Positions 25,487 through 34,603 of a DNA stretch of 64,000 nucleotides are shown in pieces. The position numbers were made by a program, and so were the translations under genes. This stretch comes from Bermanella sp044597725. Lineage in GTDB: Bacteria; Pseudomonadota; Gammaproteobacteria; Pseudomonadales; Oceanobacteraceae. Below the pieces are notes generated by a model, which did no database searches, was not told the origin of the DNA, and saw nothing but the letters and a program-made list of their open reading frames with translations. How positions within the stretch are numbered: position 1 is the first letter of the stretch; each line of letters opens with the position of its first letter. The DNA is taken from contig NZ_CP139003.1 in NCBI RefSeq assembly GCF_044597725.1, positions 3,596,001-3,660,000 of the forward strand, read 5' to 3'.

Positions 25487-27226
25487 ATGGCACTTTTTAC
25501 TTTCAATGATGACAGCTACACACTTGGTAACATCCGTGAAGTTGACACCCGAAAAGTAACCATTCTGGTTAACAGTGATAAAGATCTACGTAAAGCCAGA
25601 GTTGGGCAACTTGTAACCGTGCAACTTAGCGGTGCAACTGAATGTTGGCTGATTGGCATGATTGATAAAGTCATCAAAGCGGTAGTCACTCAACCACTTA
25701 CGCTAGAAATACCTGAAGATGATTCTGACGAGATAGACGCTTTTGAAGATAGCGTAGTCAATACAGTCAAGATCACCTTGATGGGCGCAGCCCGCTGGGA
25801 TGCAATCGTTCAAAAATATAAGTTTTCACGATCACTTGATCACGTCCCCGAAATCGACTCAACCTGTTACGTACTTAAAGACGCTCACCTAGAAGAATTC
25901 ATGCGTGTTATTTCTGAGTGTGGCGATGGACAGCACTCACTGGAACTGGGCTCTTATAAGCTTAATGAAAATGCACGCGCTTATGTCGATGGCAATAAGC
26001 TTTTCCAGCGGCATGCCGCTTTGCTTGGCAGTACCGGCTCTGGTAAATCATGGACGGTTGCTTCAATTTTGGAAAGAAGCTCGCAGCTGCCTTCTTCAAA
26101 CCTTGTTGTATTTGACCTGCATGGTGAGTACAAGGAGCTTTCTTATGCTAAGCAACTGAGAGTACCAGGGCCGGATGAGGTTGACGTAGATGATGACTCA
26201 CTGCTCTTCCTACCTTACTGGTTGCTCAATTCGGAAGAAATTCAGTCATTATTTGTGGATCGCAGCGAGTTCAGTGCGCATAACCAAGTGGTGGTTGTAC
26301 AAAATGCCATAACAGAGCAAAAGAAAGCATTCTTACAAGCGAATGATCGAACCGATCTATTGCAGTCTTTTACTCTAGACAGTCCCATTCCATACTCCCT
26401 AAATGAAGTTATTGGAAAGCTTAAATATCTAAACGAAGAGAAGGTTGAAGGGGCAAGAGGCCCTAAAAACGGCCCATTCAATGGCGAATTTTCTAGATTG
26501 TTAGTTCGCATGGCCAGCCGCTTAAACGACCGACGTTATGGATTCTTATTCAATAGCCCGGATAAATACAACCAATACGATTCGTTAAGTATGATTGCTG
26601 AAAAACTGATGGGCTTTGGCAATCAAAAGCAAAGTATTAAAGTGATCGACTTCTCAGAAGTTCCCGCTGACATACTGCCAGTCATCATTAGCCTAGTTGC
26701 TCGTATTATCTATCAAGTTCAATTCTGGACTGACCCGAATAGTCGCAGACCAGTTGCTTTTGTCTGTGATGAAGCTCACCTATATCTGCCAAGAAAAGAA
26801 GGCAACCCAGTTGAGCGCAGAGCGGTCGAAGCATTTGAGAAGATAGCTAAGGAAGGTCGAAAATACGGCGTTGCACTCATGATTGTGAGCCAACGGCCTT
26901 CAGATGTAAGTGCCACTATTCTGAGCCAGTGTAACAACATCATTTCATTGCGTTTAACAAACGCGGATGACCAAGCAACTGTTCGAAAATTACTACCAGA
27001 AAGCCTAGAAAGCCTCTTAGAAGCATTACCCATCATGGATGTTGGGGAAGCCATGGTTGTAGGAGACTCGGTACTGCTGCCGAGTAGAATAAAAATTGAT
27101 CCTCCTGCTGAAAAGCCATTGAGTGCAACAATAGATTTCTGGTCTCGTTGGCAAGAAGACGTTACCAATGCCGATTTTGCATTGGCTGTAGAAAACATGC
27201 GCCGACAAAACAGAATAAAACCATAA
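25487..27226 (+). CDS. herA: HerA/DUF87 hexameric ATPase
   Basis: 579 aa. An N-terminal HAS-barrel-like domain is followed by Walker A LLGSTGSGKSWTVAS (near 180), FDLHGEYKEL, Walker B VAFVCDEAHLYLPR (near 425) and the SQRPSDVSATILSQCNNII motif, all in the HerA/FtsK order. HerA forms a hexameric ring that translocates DNA and, with SIR2 or nuclease partners, forms anti-phage complexes. It is coupled to the SIR2 gene by a GGAGGG ribosome-binding site at that gene's end. Confidence 0.87.
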   Translation: MALFTFNDDSYTLGNIREVDTRKVTILVNSDKDLRKARVGQLVTVQLSGATECWLIGMIDKVIKAVVTQPLTLEIPEDDSDEIDAFEDSVVNTVKITLMGAARWDAIVQKYKFSRSLDHVPEIDSTCYVLKDAHLEEFMRVISECGDGQHSLELGSYKLNENARAYVDGNKLFQRHAALLGSTGSGKSWTVASILERSSQLPSSNLVVFDLHGEYKELSYAKQLRVPGPDEVDVDDDSLLFLPYWLLNSEEIQSLFVDRSEFSAHNQVVVVQNAITEQKKAFLQANDRTDLLQSFTLDSPIPYSLNEVIGKLKYLNEEKVEGARGPKNGPFNGEFSRLLVRMASRLNDRRYGFLFNSPDKYNQYDSLSMIAEKLMGFGNQKQSIKVIDFSEVPADILPVIISLVARIIYQVQFWTDPNSRRPVAFVCDEAHLYLPRKEGNPVERRAVEAFEKIAKEGRKYGVALMIVSQRPSDVSATILSQCNNIISLRLTNADDQATVRKLLPESLESLLEALPIMDVGEAMVVGDSVLLPSRIKIDPPAEKPLSATIDFWSRWQEDVTNADFALAVENMRRQNRIKP

Positions 27227-27271
27227 CCCGAAGCTGCACCTCGGGTATCAGGGGTTGAAGAGAGATAACGA

Positions 27272-27427
27272 ATGACACAATACACACCTAAATTTCAGGA
27301 AGAATACAGTGCCAAGTTACCGGCCCTGACGTTGTTGACCAACCTCGGGTGGTCGTTTCTCTCTCCTGTACTACATCGAAAAGCAATGAATAAAAATTAT
27401 TTTGCCATGCATACAGATTCACATTAA
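27272..27427 (+). pseudogene. hsdR 5' remnant 1
   Basis: An ATG frame of 51 codons. Its first 30 codons (MTQYTPKFQEEYSAKLPALT then LLTNLGWSFL) repeat codons 5-33 of the intact hsdR at 34603 almost residue for residue, and then diverge to a stop at 27425-27427. The upstream 25 nt resemble those at 30410. It is a truncated copy of the hsdR start left between herA and the DRT1 gene. Confidence 0.85.
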
Positions 27428-27451
27428 ACTGAAAAATAAGGAGCGTTTCTC

Positions 27452-30391
27452 ATGGAATTAAATATTAATCATATTAGGAAAGCGTATCTCTTCGTTAAAA
27501 GCTACGCATACCATGAGAATCTTAATCTGTTTCTTAAACAACGTGTGGCAGAGTTCGAGACTAGCCACACTGAATTGGACGAAGTGTTTGAATCCATAAT
27601 AGAGGTCGTTGATCAAGAAAACCCTTGTAACCACAAGTATTTCAAGGATTGGCTGAAAAGTATTAACTACCACTTGCTACCAAAGCTTATAGAGCGCAAC
27701 GAAGACAAATCAAACCAGAATACAGGGTTATTCATCAGCAATGTTCGTGATTCTGAGCAATATCAAGTTTCCAAGGTTAATTACTTCATCAAAGCACCGG
27801 TAGAAATTCATATTATTGAAATGCTGTGGTGCCTGATTATTGGTCCTGCTCTTGAAAAAGACATGAGCAAGGACAGCTATGGTAATCGGATGCACTCTTC
27901 AGCTCTAAATTTTTCAGAAGATAATGATTTTTCCGGTCAAGAAGTTTTCAAACGATATATTGATCAATACAACCAATGGCGTGATCAGGCTTTAGAAGTT
28001 GCAACCGAAGTATCTAATAGTGGCGATGATGTGGCGCTGTTATCGCTTGATTTGAAGTCATACTTCTATCATGTAGACTTAGATTTTAAAAACATCGAAG
28101 CTGAGATTCAACATCACTATCCAGACAACGTCCAACTCAAAAATCTTGCGTTAAAGCTTAACCTTATTTTGGAAGAAATATACACTCGTTATCAGCAAGT
28201 TATTGCACCAAGAATGAAACAAACTCATACTGAGTGCAAAGATAAAAAGTGCTTACCTATCGGTATGGCGTCTTCATCCATTATCGCTAACTGGTATCTT
28301 TCAGAATTTGATTTTTCTATTGGTGACGATGCTAGGCCAGCCTATTATGGCCGCTATGTCGATGATATTATCATGGTCTTCAAGCGTCCTAAGATCAGTT
28401 TTCAAAAACCAATATCAGATTTTGTAGAGTATTACCTTGATTCTGTAATTAGTAATACCGAAAAAAATAGGGAATATGTGATATCTGTAGATAGCAATTC
28501 GCTACCCATCCAACAAGATAAACTCATTTTACAGTTTTTTGATAAGGAACATAGTCGAGCCGGGTTGGAAGTCTTCAAGCAGGAGCTTGATGAAAGAAGT
28601 AGCGCATTCAAATTTTTACCAAGCGATCATATTGATAAAGAACTAGATAGATTTGCATACGATGTGTTGTATGATGGTTCTTCTAATAAATTACGCAGCA
28701 TTGTCGGACTTGCTGAAAATGAGACAGAACTGGCAAAGTATCTATCCAGTCATATAACGGCTCACCGGCTTTGCAAGCTGAACAATAGAGATGTGGTTCT
28801 TCCACAGCTTAAACAATTTTTTAAAGGTCAGAACGCACTTCAATTTTTTCGATTGTGGGAAAAGATTTATCAATATTCAATCATCACTCGAAATTACGAA
28901 TTTACTACTTTTTTTTATAGATACATTGAAAGTGAAATTAAAAAAATAGTAGCTATCGATGAAAGGATGTACTCATCAGAGCTATTTAACAAAAAGGTTC
29001 ATGAGGATCTTCTGCAGTATTCCCGGGTGTCAATTTCAATCACCATGGGCTTGCTTGACATGAAAAAGCCTAAAAAGCTATTGCTCCAAGACCTTTCTGA
29101 ATTCAATAATTTTTTCCATGATTCAAAAGGGAAACTGGATCAATTACTCCAAGACGATCCATTACTGCAGAAATACTCATGGAGTATTAGGCAATCTAAC
29201 CTTATTCGCCACCACCTTGTTGCTTGGCCTCTAGCCAATTACTCAAATAGCGAGACGAACTTAACTATAGAAAACGATTTTATTAGTAATAAAAATATCA
29301 AGTTAGATGATAATAAACTTGACCTTTCTCCTCGCTTTATTCATTTTGATGAGTGGCAAATATTTAATCTAGGTAAACAACTCTCCTTTGGTGAGAGTTT
29401 AAATGATTGGCTGAATAAATCTATAGAGGACTACAAAAGTAAATTTATAGAGCAAGATTTTCCGATTGAATATATATCGGAAGTAGAGGATAAAGAAGGT
29501 ATCGTTAAATCGAGTTTGATTATTTCGGACAAAGACTCCAAGGATCAGATTAACTTAGCTATTGCAAACCTTAAGGTACACGAGGACGACATAGAAAGCG
29601 CTATTCGTGCTGATCGAGAGCCAAATCTTAGTTTTAACCGTCAGAAAGATCTTTATAGCATTTTAAATTCGGCTCTATCTGAGAATGCTGATCTATTGGT
29701 CATGCCGGAAGTAGCCATCCCTGTAAGCTGGCTTCCGTTTATGGTTGCATTTTCAAGGAGGCATCAAATTGGTCTTGTTTTTGGCCTCGAACACTGGATT
29801 TCGAACGATATAGCATACAACTTGATAATAGAGGCACTCCCCTTCAGGGCGTCAGAAAATCAAAAATGTTGCGTAATGACTGCTCGTGTGAAAAACCATT
29901 ATGCGCCTGACGAACTGAAAATGTTAAAGTCTGTAAGGCTGCAACCTGGCAATCTTTTACTCAAGCAAAATGCCCAATACCACAAAGTATCATGGCGTGG
30001 GTTATCATTCTCCACCTACAACTGCTTCGAACTATCAGACATCACTCACAGAGTTTTGTTTAAATCTCAAATAGACCTTCTATTTGCATGCGTTTGGAAC
30101 AAAGACACGAATTACTATCAACATATTTTAGAGTCTACTGTTCGGGATTTGCATTGCTACACAGTCCAAGCAAATACATCTCAATACGGTGGTTCTTGTG
30201 TATTGAGACCAACCAAAACAGAAAGCAAGACGATGCTTTATGTTAAAGGTGGCAACAACCCCTGCGTACTGACTACAAAGCTAGATATTAAAGAGCTTAG
30301 GGACTTTCAATACAAATCAGAGCCTAGCTCAAAAGATTATTTTAAGCACCTCCCCCCAGGTTATGATAGTGACGCAGTACTCAGTCGTTAA
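27452..30391 (+). CDS. DRT1-type reverse transcriptase fused to a nitrilase domain
   Basis: 979 aa, AAGGAG 8 nt before the ATG. The N-terminal half is an RT: VALLSLDLKSYFYHVDL (first catalytic Asp), GMASSSIIANWYLSEFD, and YYGRYVDDIIMVFK with the YVDD box at about 302-305. The C-terminal third is a carbon-nitrogen hydrolase: E in LLVMPEVAIP (near 752), K in DELKMLKS (near 825) and C in STYNCFELSD (near 857). RT-nitrilase fusions are defence-associated RT class DRT1 (UG1), which stops phage growth by an unclear mechanism. No ncRNA is expected to be fused, but the 80 nt upstream (27372-27451) could be transcribed. It is bracketed by two remnants of the hsdR start. Confidence 0.85.
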   Translation: MELNINHIRKAYLFVKSYAYHENLNLFLKQRVAEFETSHTELDEVFESIIEVVDQENPCNHKYFKDWLKSINYHLLPKLIERNEDKSNQNTGLFISNVRDSEQYQVSKVNYFIKAPVEIHIIEMLWCLIIGPALEKDMSKDSYGNRMHSSALNFSEDNDFSGQEVFKRYIDQYNQWRDQALEVATEVSNSGDDVALLSLDLKSYFYHVDLDFKNIEAEIQHHYPDNVQLKNLALKLNLILEEIYTRYQQVIAPRMKQTHTECKDKKCLPIGMASSSIIANWYLSEFDFSIGDDARPAYYGRYVDDIIMVFKRPKISFQKPISDFVEYYLDSVISNTEKNREYVISVDSNSLPIQQDKLILQFFDKEHSRAGLEVFKQELDERSSAFKFLPSDHIDKELDRFAYDVLYDGSSNKLRSIVGLAENETELAKYLSSHITAHRLCKLNNRDVVLPQLKQFFKGQNALQFFRLWEKIYQYSIITRNYEFTTFFYRYIESEIKKIVAIDERMYSSELFNKKVHEDLLQYSRVSISITMGLLDMKKPKKLLLQDLSEFNNFFHDSKGKLDQLLQDDPLLQKYSWSIRQSNLIRHHLVAWPLANYSNSETNLTIENDFISNKNIKLDDNKLDLSPRFIHFDEWQIFNLGKQLSFGESLNDWLNKSIEDYKSKFIEQDFPIEYISEVEDKEGIVKSSLIISDKDSKDQINLAIANLKVHEDDIESAIRADREPNLSFNRQKDLYSILNSALSENADLLVMPEVAIPVSWLPFMVAFSRRHQIGLVFGLEHWISNDIAYNLIIEALPFRASENQKCCVMTARVKNHYAPDELKMLKSVRLQPGNLLLKQNAQYHKVSWRGLSFSTYNCFELSDITHRVLFKSQIDLLFACVWNKDTNYYQHILESTVRDLHCYTVQANTSQYGGSCVLRPTKTESKTMLYVKGGNNPCVLTTKLDIKELRDFQYKSEPSSKDYFKHLPPGYDSDAVLSR

Positions 30392-30409
30392 ATCTAATGC
30401 ATGTCCGGT

Positions 30410-30475
30410 ACTAGGGGTTTAAAAGAGATAACAAGTGTCACTATACACACCTAAATTTTAGGAATAAATTATTGC
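30410..30475 (+). pseudogene. hsdR 5' remnant 2
   Basis: GTG TCA CTA TAC ACA CCT AAA TTT TAG at 30435-30461 reads V-SLYTPKF-stop, the degraded start of hsdR (MTQYTPKF in remnant 1). About 25 upstream bases also match 27247-27271 (AGGGGTTTAAAAGAGATAAC against AGGGGTTGAAGAGAGATAAC). Together with remnant 1 it forms direct repeats around the DRT1 gene. Confidence 0.75.
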
Positions 30476-30677
30476 TAATTTTAGGATCGGTACGATAAAG
30501 AGCAGTAAAAAATTTAAATAGAAAGATTAATAGCTATAAAATAATATGGAGTATAATTAATTGGATAAATATCAAGTAGATCATCATCTATCTAAATAAA
30601 AATCTCTCCATACATTGGATAAAAAGCCATGCTTAAAGCTATATGGATTTGTAATTAATCGCTAAGGAACCCTATAT
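30476..30677. other. AT-rich leader of mcrBC
   Basis: No gene. It is much more AT-rich than its neighbours and probably carries the mcrB promoter. No clear hairpin terminator is seen after the DRT1 gene. Confidence 0.4.
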
Positions 30678-33284
30678 ATGGAATCAAACACAGAATTAGA
30701 CTCACATAACTATATAGAGCCGGCGCAACTAGAAGAACTCTGGGATCAGTTTCTTGAGCTATGGCCACTTGAGCGTCTGGAATCAATGTCCCTTGAGGAA
30801 TATACAAGCCAAGGAACAGACGATAGTTTTTGTTACTGGATTGAATCGGCAACAGACAAGTTAGGTTCAATCTGGGGAGGCTCTGCTTTTAAATTTGGCG
30901 TTTACGCACGCAAAGATACAGCCTCAAAAGTCAACAGCAATGGCCGTTGCTATAACGATCATTATGGGTGGATGTCTAAGTATGGTGATACACCAGAAGA
31001 AGCATTTTCCTCAGTCAAAGCAGAAATTATTAAAGTTGCTAATGCTGCGCGAGAAGGCGTTCTTGAAACCGTTAATCATGCAAACCTTGGCGAAGCAATT
31101 CGCTGGAAAATTGCCTTTCTCTACCAAAATCGCAACGAACCAAAAATACTGCCAGTGTTTACTGGCGAAAGGCTTTCAATTTTAACGGGAAAGTCTGTAA
31201 AAAAAGAACGTGTAGAAGCGTTAGATATACTGATGAAGCAGGTTGGTACGAGAGAATTATTCGAATTCTCGCAAGCGTTATGGCAAAAAGCAGATGAATT
31301 GATGTTTGCTCAGTTTAATGCTGACAAGGCACAGTTATTCTTTGATGAATCAGAAGGTTTTCAAGCGATTAAACCGCCTACGAAATATATAGCGGGATAT
31401 GAATTACTTAGCGGCAAACAAATTGCTCTAGTAAGAAATAGTAAAACAGTGAGTCTTTTTTTGCAGCCTGGAACCTGGGTTGACAAGGTTCGATCATTGC
31501 TTACTTCAGTAAAGAGTTATTCTGCCGATGAACCTCGAAGCAGCAACCTTGAAGTAAATGCTCCTCAATTAGCTATTGGACAACCTTCGATAAAGGTTAC
31601 GGTGGACTCACTCTCGGCCCTTCAAGCTCTATGTTCTGCATATGATAACGATCTGGCAGATTCACCAGTCGCTGATACTATTAATAACCAATGGAGCGAT
31701 AAAGTGTCCTCAACACTAAACCAGGTTCTTTACGGCCCACCAGGTACAGGTAAAACTTATGCAACCACCGAAAAAGCGGTTGAACTAGCTGATCCTAAAT
31801 GGATGGCTGAGCTACTATCACAGGAATTGAGTGTTGCTGAGCATCGCTCGGCAATCAAACAACGCTATGATGATCTGGTCGCAGATGGGCGCATAGCTTT
31901 TACTACCTTTCACCAAAGCTTCTCTTATGAGGATTTTATCGAGGGTATTCGAGCTGAAACCAAAGATGATAAAGTCAGCTACAACGTTGAAGATGGTATT
32001 TTTAAGGCGTTAGCCGCATTAGCAGCTGAAGAAAAATCACCTTCGGGCGTGACGAATACGTTGTCACTAGATGGTCGCCGAGTCTGGAAGATGTCGTTGG
32101 GGAATACTCTCAAAGGTGAAAATGAAGCCTATGAGGACTGCATAGAGAACAACTACATCAGTCTAGGCTGGGGCGGTAATATCGATTTCAGCCAGTGCGA
32201 AGACCGTGCTGCTATTCAGGATCTCTATTCTGCAAAGACTGGCGAAAAATACGACAGCACTTCTTACAATGTATCAGCGGTAAACACGTTTAAAAATGTC
32301 ATACGAAAAGGCGATATTGTGATCGTTTCCGATGGCAACCATAAGTTCAGGGCAATCGCTGAGGTGAAAGGTGATTACTACTATTCACCAGAATCTGAAG
32401 GTCGCTACTTTAGCCAGTGTAGGTCAGTCCGATGGTTAAGGATATTCGAAACCAGCATTCCTAAGGAAGCGTTGTTTAATAAGTCTCTTTCACAGATGAC
32501 ACTGTATGAGTTAAAACCATCTACCATCAAGTTAGAAAAGCTAAAAGACTTCCTAACGGCACCTACAGAGCGTTCCTCAAGTTCAGGGAATTACGTATTA
32601 ATTATCGACGAAATAAATCGAGGTAATATTTCTCGTATCTTTGGTGAACTGATTACTCTATTAGAGCCGGATAAAAGAAAAGGTGCTTCCGATGAGCGCT
32701 CAGTAATTTTACCGTATTCTAAAGATTCGTTCTCGGTGCCCGACAATCTGATCGTGCTTGGTACAATGAATACCGCTGACAAGTCTCTAGCCCAGCTCGA
32801 CCTAGCTCTTCGTCGCCGCTTTGAATTTGTCGAGCTAATGCCAAAACCCCAGCTATTGCAAGGGGTTTTAGTGCATGGCGTCGATGTTTCTGAGCTACTC
32901 CAAGTGCTGAATCAGCGTATTGAGATACTACTGGATCGTGATCACACCATCGGTCATGCGTATTTTTGGCCATTGCATTCAGCAGCCTCCGAAGAAGAGC
33001 GTCAAACTCTTCTGGCAAATATTTTTGCAAAGCGCATCATTCCGCTACTACAAGAATATTTCTTCTCCGATTGGGAGCGAATTGGCTGGGTATTAAACGA
33101 CCCTTTAAAGCCAGCGCCTGAGCGTTTTATTGAGCTAAATGAAGTCGGAGCATCCGTAGTGAATCTTTTCCCACCGGATATTGCCAGTCAGATTACGGAT
33201 CGTCGTTACCGTATCAATGATAAAGCATTCAATAAGCCTGGAGCTTATCAAGGAATTCTGTCGGGAGTGGGAGTATCCGCCTGA
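30678..33284 (+). CDS. mcrB: McrB-type AAA+ GTPase with an inserted EVE-like domain
   Basis: 868 aa. A helical N-terminal domain of about 320 residues precedes Walker A YGPPGTGKTYATTEK (near 355). Between it and Walker B YVLIIDEINRGNISRIFGEL (near 645) lies an insert of roughly 150 residues (VWKMSLGNTLKGENEAYEDC to FRAIAEVKGDYYY) with the EVE/PUA-like pattern of W-S-G and a GDIVIVSDG strand. EVE domains bind modified bases such as 5mC, so the insert may read modified phage DNA. NTADKSLAQLDLALRRRFEF carries sensor and arginine finger. The protein motor drives McrC. mcrC begins at the base where mcrB ends. Confidence 0.83.
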   Translation: MESNTELDSHNYIEPAQLEELWDQFLELWPLERLESMSLEEYTSQGTDDSFCYWIESATDKLGSIWGGSAFKFGVYARKDTASKVNSNGRCYNDHYGWMSKYGDTPEEAFSSVKAEIIKVANAAREGVLETVNHANLGEAIRWKIAFLYQNRNEPKILPVFTGERLSILTGKSVKKERVEALDILMKQVGTRELFEFSQALWQKADELMFAQFNADKAQLFFDESEGFQAIKPPTKYIAGYELLSGKQIALVRNSKTVSLFLQPGTWVDKVRSLLTSVKSYSADEPRSSNLEVNAPQLAIGQPSIKVTVDSLSALQALCSAYDNDLADSPVADTINNQWSDKVSSTLNQVLYGPPGTGKTYATTEKAVELADPKWMAELLSQELSVAEHRSAIKQRYDDLVADGRIAFTTFHQSFSYEDFIEGIRAETKDDKVSYNVEDGIFKALAALAAEEKSPSGVTNTLSLDGRRVWKMSLGNTLKGENEAYEDCIENNYISLGWGGNIDFSQCEDRAAIQDLYSAKTGEKYDSTSYNVSAVNTFKNVIRKGDIVIVSDGNHKFRAIAEVKGDYYYSPESEGRYFSQCRSVRWLRIFETSIPKEALFNKSLSQMTLYELKPSTIKLEKLKDFLTAPTERSSSSGNYVLIIDEINRGNISRIFGELITLLEPDKRKGASDERSVILPYSKDSFSVPDNLIVLGTMNTADKSLAQLDLALRRRFEFVELMPKPQLLQGVLVHGVDVSELLQVLNQRIEILLDRDHTIGHAYFWPLHSAASEEERQTLLANIFAKRIIPLLQEYFFSDWERIGWVLNDPLKPAPERFIELNEVGASVVNLFPPDIASQITDRRYRINDKAFNKPGAYQGILSGVGVSA

Positions 33285-34603
33285 TGCTTCAGGTAAGAGA
33301 GTACGGACATATCACGACCGATACCAGCATGACTTCAACATTGGATTGTGCTGTAGTCAGTCCTGATACCTTTGATTGGCTGCAGCGTTTGACTGGAGAA
33401 TGGGGGAAAGGCTCTCCAATTGCGATAATTAATGGCCATCGTTCTTTAAAGCTCGAAAGTTATGTAGGTTTTCTGCAGAGTCCAAATGGCGAATCTATAG
33501 AAATTCTGCCTAAAACCCGCCTTGGAGTGGAAGACCCATTAATGGCGAGGCGTATTTTACAGCGCATGTTGATTGCATCTCTCGGGGTAAAACCCCGCAA
33601 TGTGGGAACTGCAGAGTTGTTGCGCATGCCGGAGCCGCTACATGAATGGATTTTTAATCAGTTTTTGACTGAGCTTCAACACCTTGTCAGTAAAGGGCTT
33701 CGCTTTGACTATCAAAGGATGAATGAAGAAAGTCGTTTTATACGTGGTCAATTACGGCTTGACCAGCAACAACGACAACTTCCAGGTCGGCAACATTTAT
33801 TTCATATTAGTCACGATATTTTTACACCAGACCGGCTTGAAAACCGGCTACTGAAAACCGCTCTAAGTTATATACTGTACAGTTGTAAAAGCGCTGAAAA
33901 TTGGCGTTTGGCAAACGAACTGGCTCATCAGCTAGATGAAATTTCAATTGAACAAAAACCATTACAACGGATAAAGCATTGGCAAAGCAGCAAGCTAATG
34001 CAGCTTTACAACGATATCTACCCATGGTGCGAACTAGTGCTAGAGAAACTAAACCCGAATTTTCAGCAGGGTTACCATCGTGGCATTGCAATGCTATTTC
34101 CGATGGAGCGACTGTTCGAGAAATATGTAGAAGTCTCACTACGTCGCAACTTACCTTCTAGTTATCGGTTGCAGGCTCAGGCTAGTTCAAAATCTCTGAT
34201 GAAACACCAATTTGAGAGCTCTGATATAGCTACTAGCATATTTCAGCTAAGGCCAGATCTTCTGCTCAAATCAGCAGAAGGCACTCAAGTGCTTGATACT
34301 AAGTGGAAACTACTGGATCAACAAAAGGCCAATACTAAAGACAAATACGGCATTGATGAGAGCGACCTGTATCAAATGTTTGCCTATGGTCATAAGTATC
34401 AGAATGGCTACGGCCACATGATGCTCATATACCCCCGCAACGACAGGTTCAAATCACCCCTACCTGTATTTCGGTATTCAGATTCACTTGGGATATGGGT
34501 TGTCCCGTTCTGTCTGGAAACAGGTTCTCTTATATCGGGAGAATGGCAAACGTATTTCTGTGAGAATAATAGGCAAAACACGATTATAGGAAGTAATAGT
34601 TGA
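33284..34603 (+). CDS. mcrC: McrC nuclease subunit
   Basis: 439 aa. The N-terminal part (LQVREYGHITTDTSM then WLQRLTGEW) and the middle FLQSPNGESIEILPKTR are McrC-type. The C-terminal PD-(D/E)xK core is FQLRPDLLLK followed by VLDTKWKLLD (D and DxK). It cuts DNA when McrB translocates. It overlaps mcrB by 1 nt and its stop overlaps the hsdR ATG, so mcrBC is coupled to hsdR expression although the two systems are independent. Confidence 0.88.
   Translation: MLQVREYGHITTDTSMTSTLDCAVVSPDTFDWLQRLTGEWGKGSPIAIINGHRSLKLESYVGFLQSPNGESIEILPKTRLGVEDPLMARRILQRMLIASLGVKPRNVGTAELLRMPEPLHEWIFNQFLTELQHLVSKGLRFDYQRMNEESRFIRGQLRLDQQQRQLPGRQHLFHISHDIFTPDRLENRLLKTALSYILYSCKSAENWRLANELAHQLDEISIEQKPLQRIKHWQSSKLMQLYNDIYPWCELVLEKLNPNFQQGYHRGIAMLFPMERLFEKYVEVSLRRNLPSSYRLQAQASSKSLMKHQFESSDIATSIFQLRPDLLLKSAEGTQVLDTKWKLLDQQKANTKDKYGIDESDLYQMFAYGHKYQNGYGHMMLIYPRNDRFKSPLPVFRYSDSLGIWVVPFCLETGSLISGEWQTYFCENNRQNTIIGSNS

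Noticed and set aside
27452..30391. Retron reverse transcriptase
   Set aside because: The fused nitrilase domain and large size fit DRT1; no msr-msd type fold was seen upstream.
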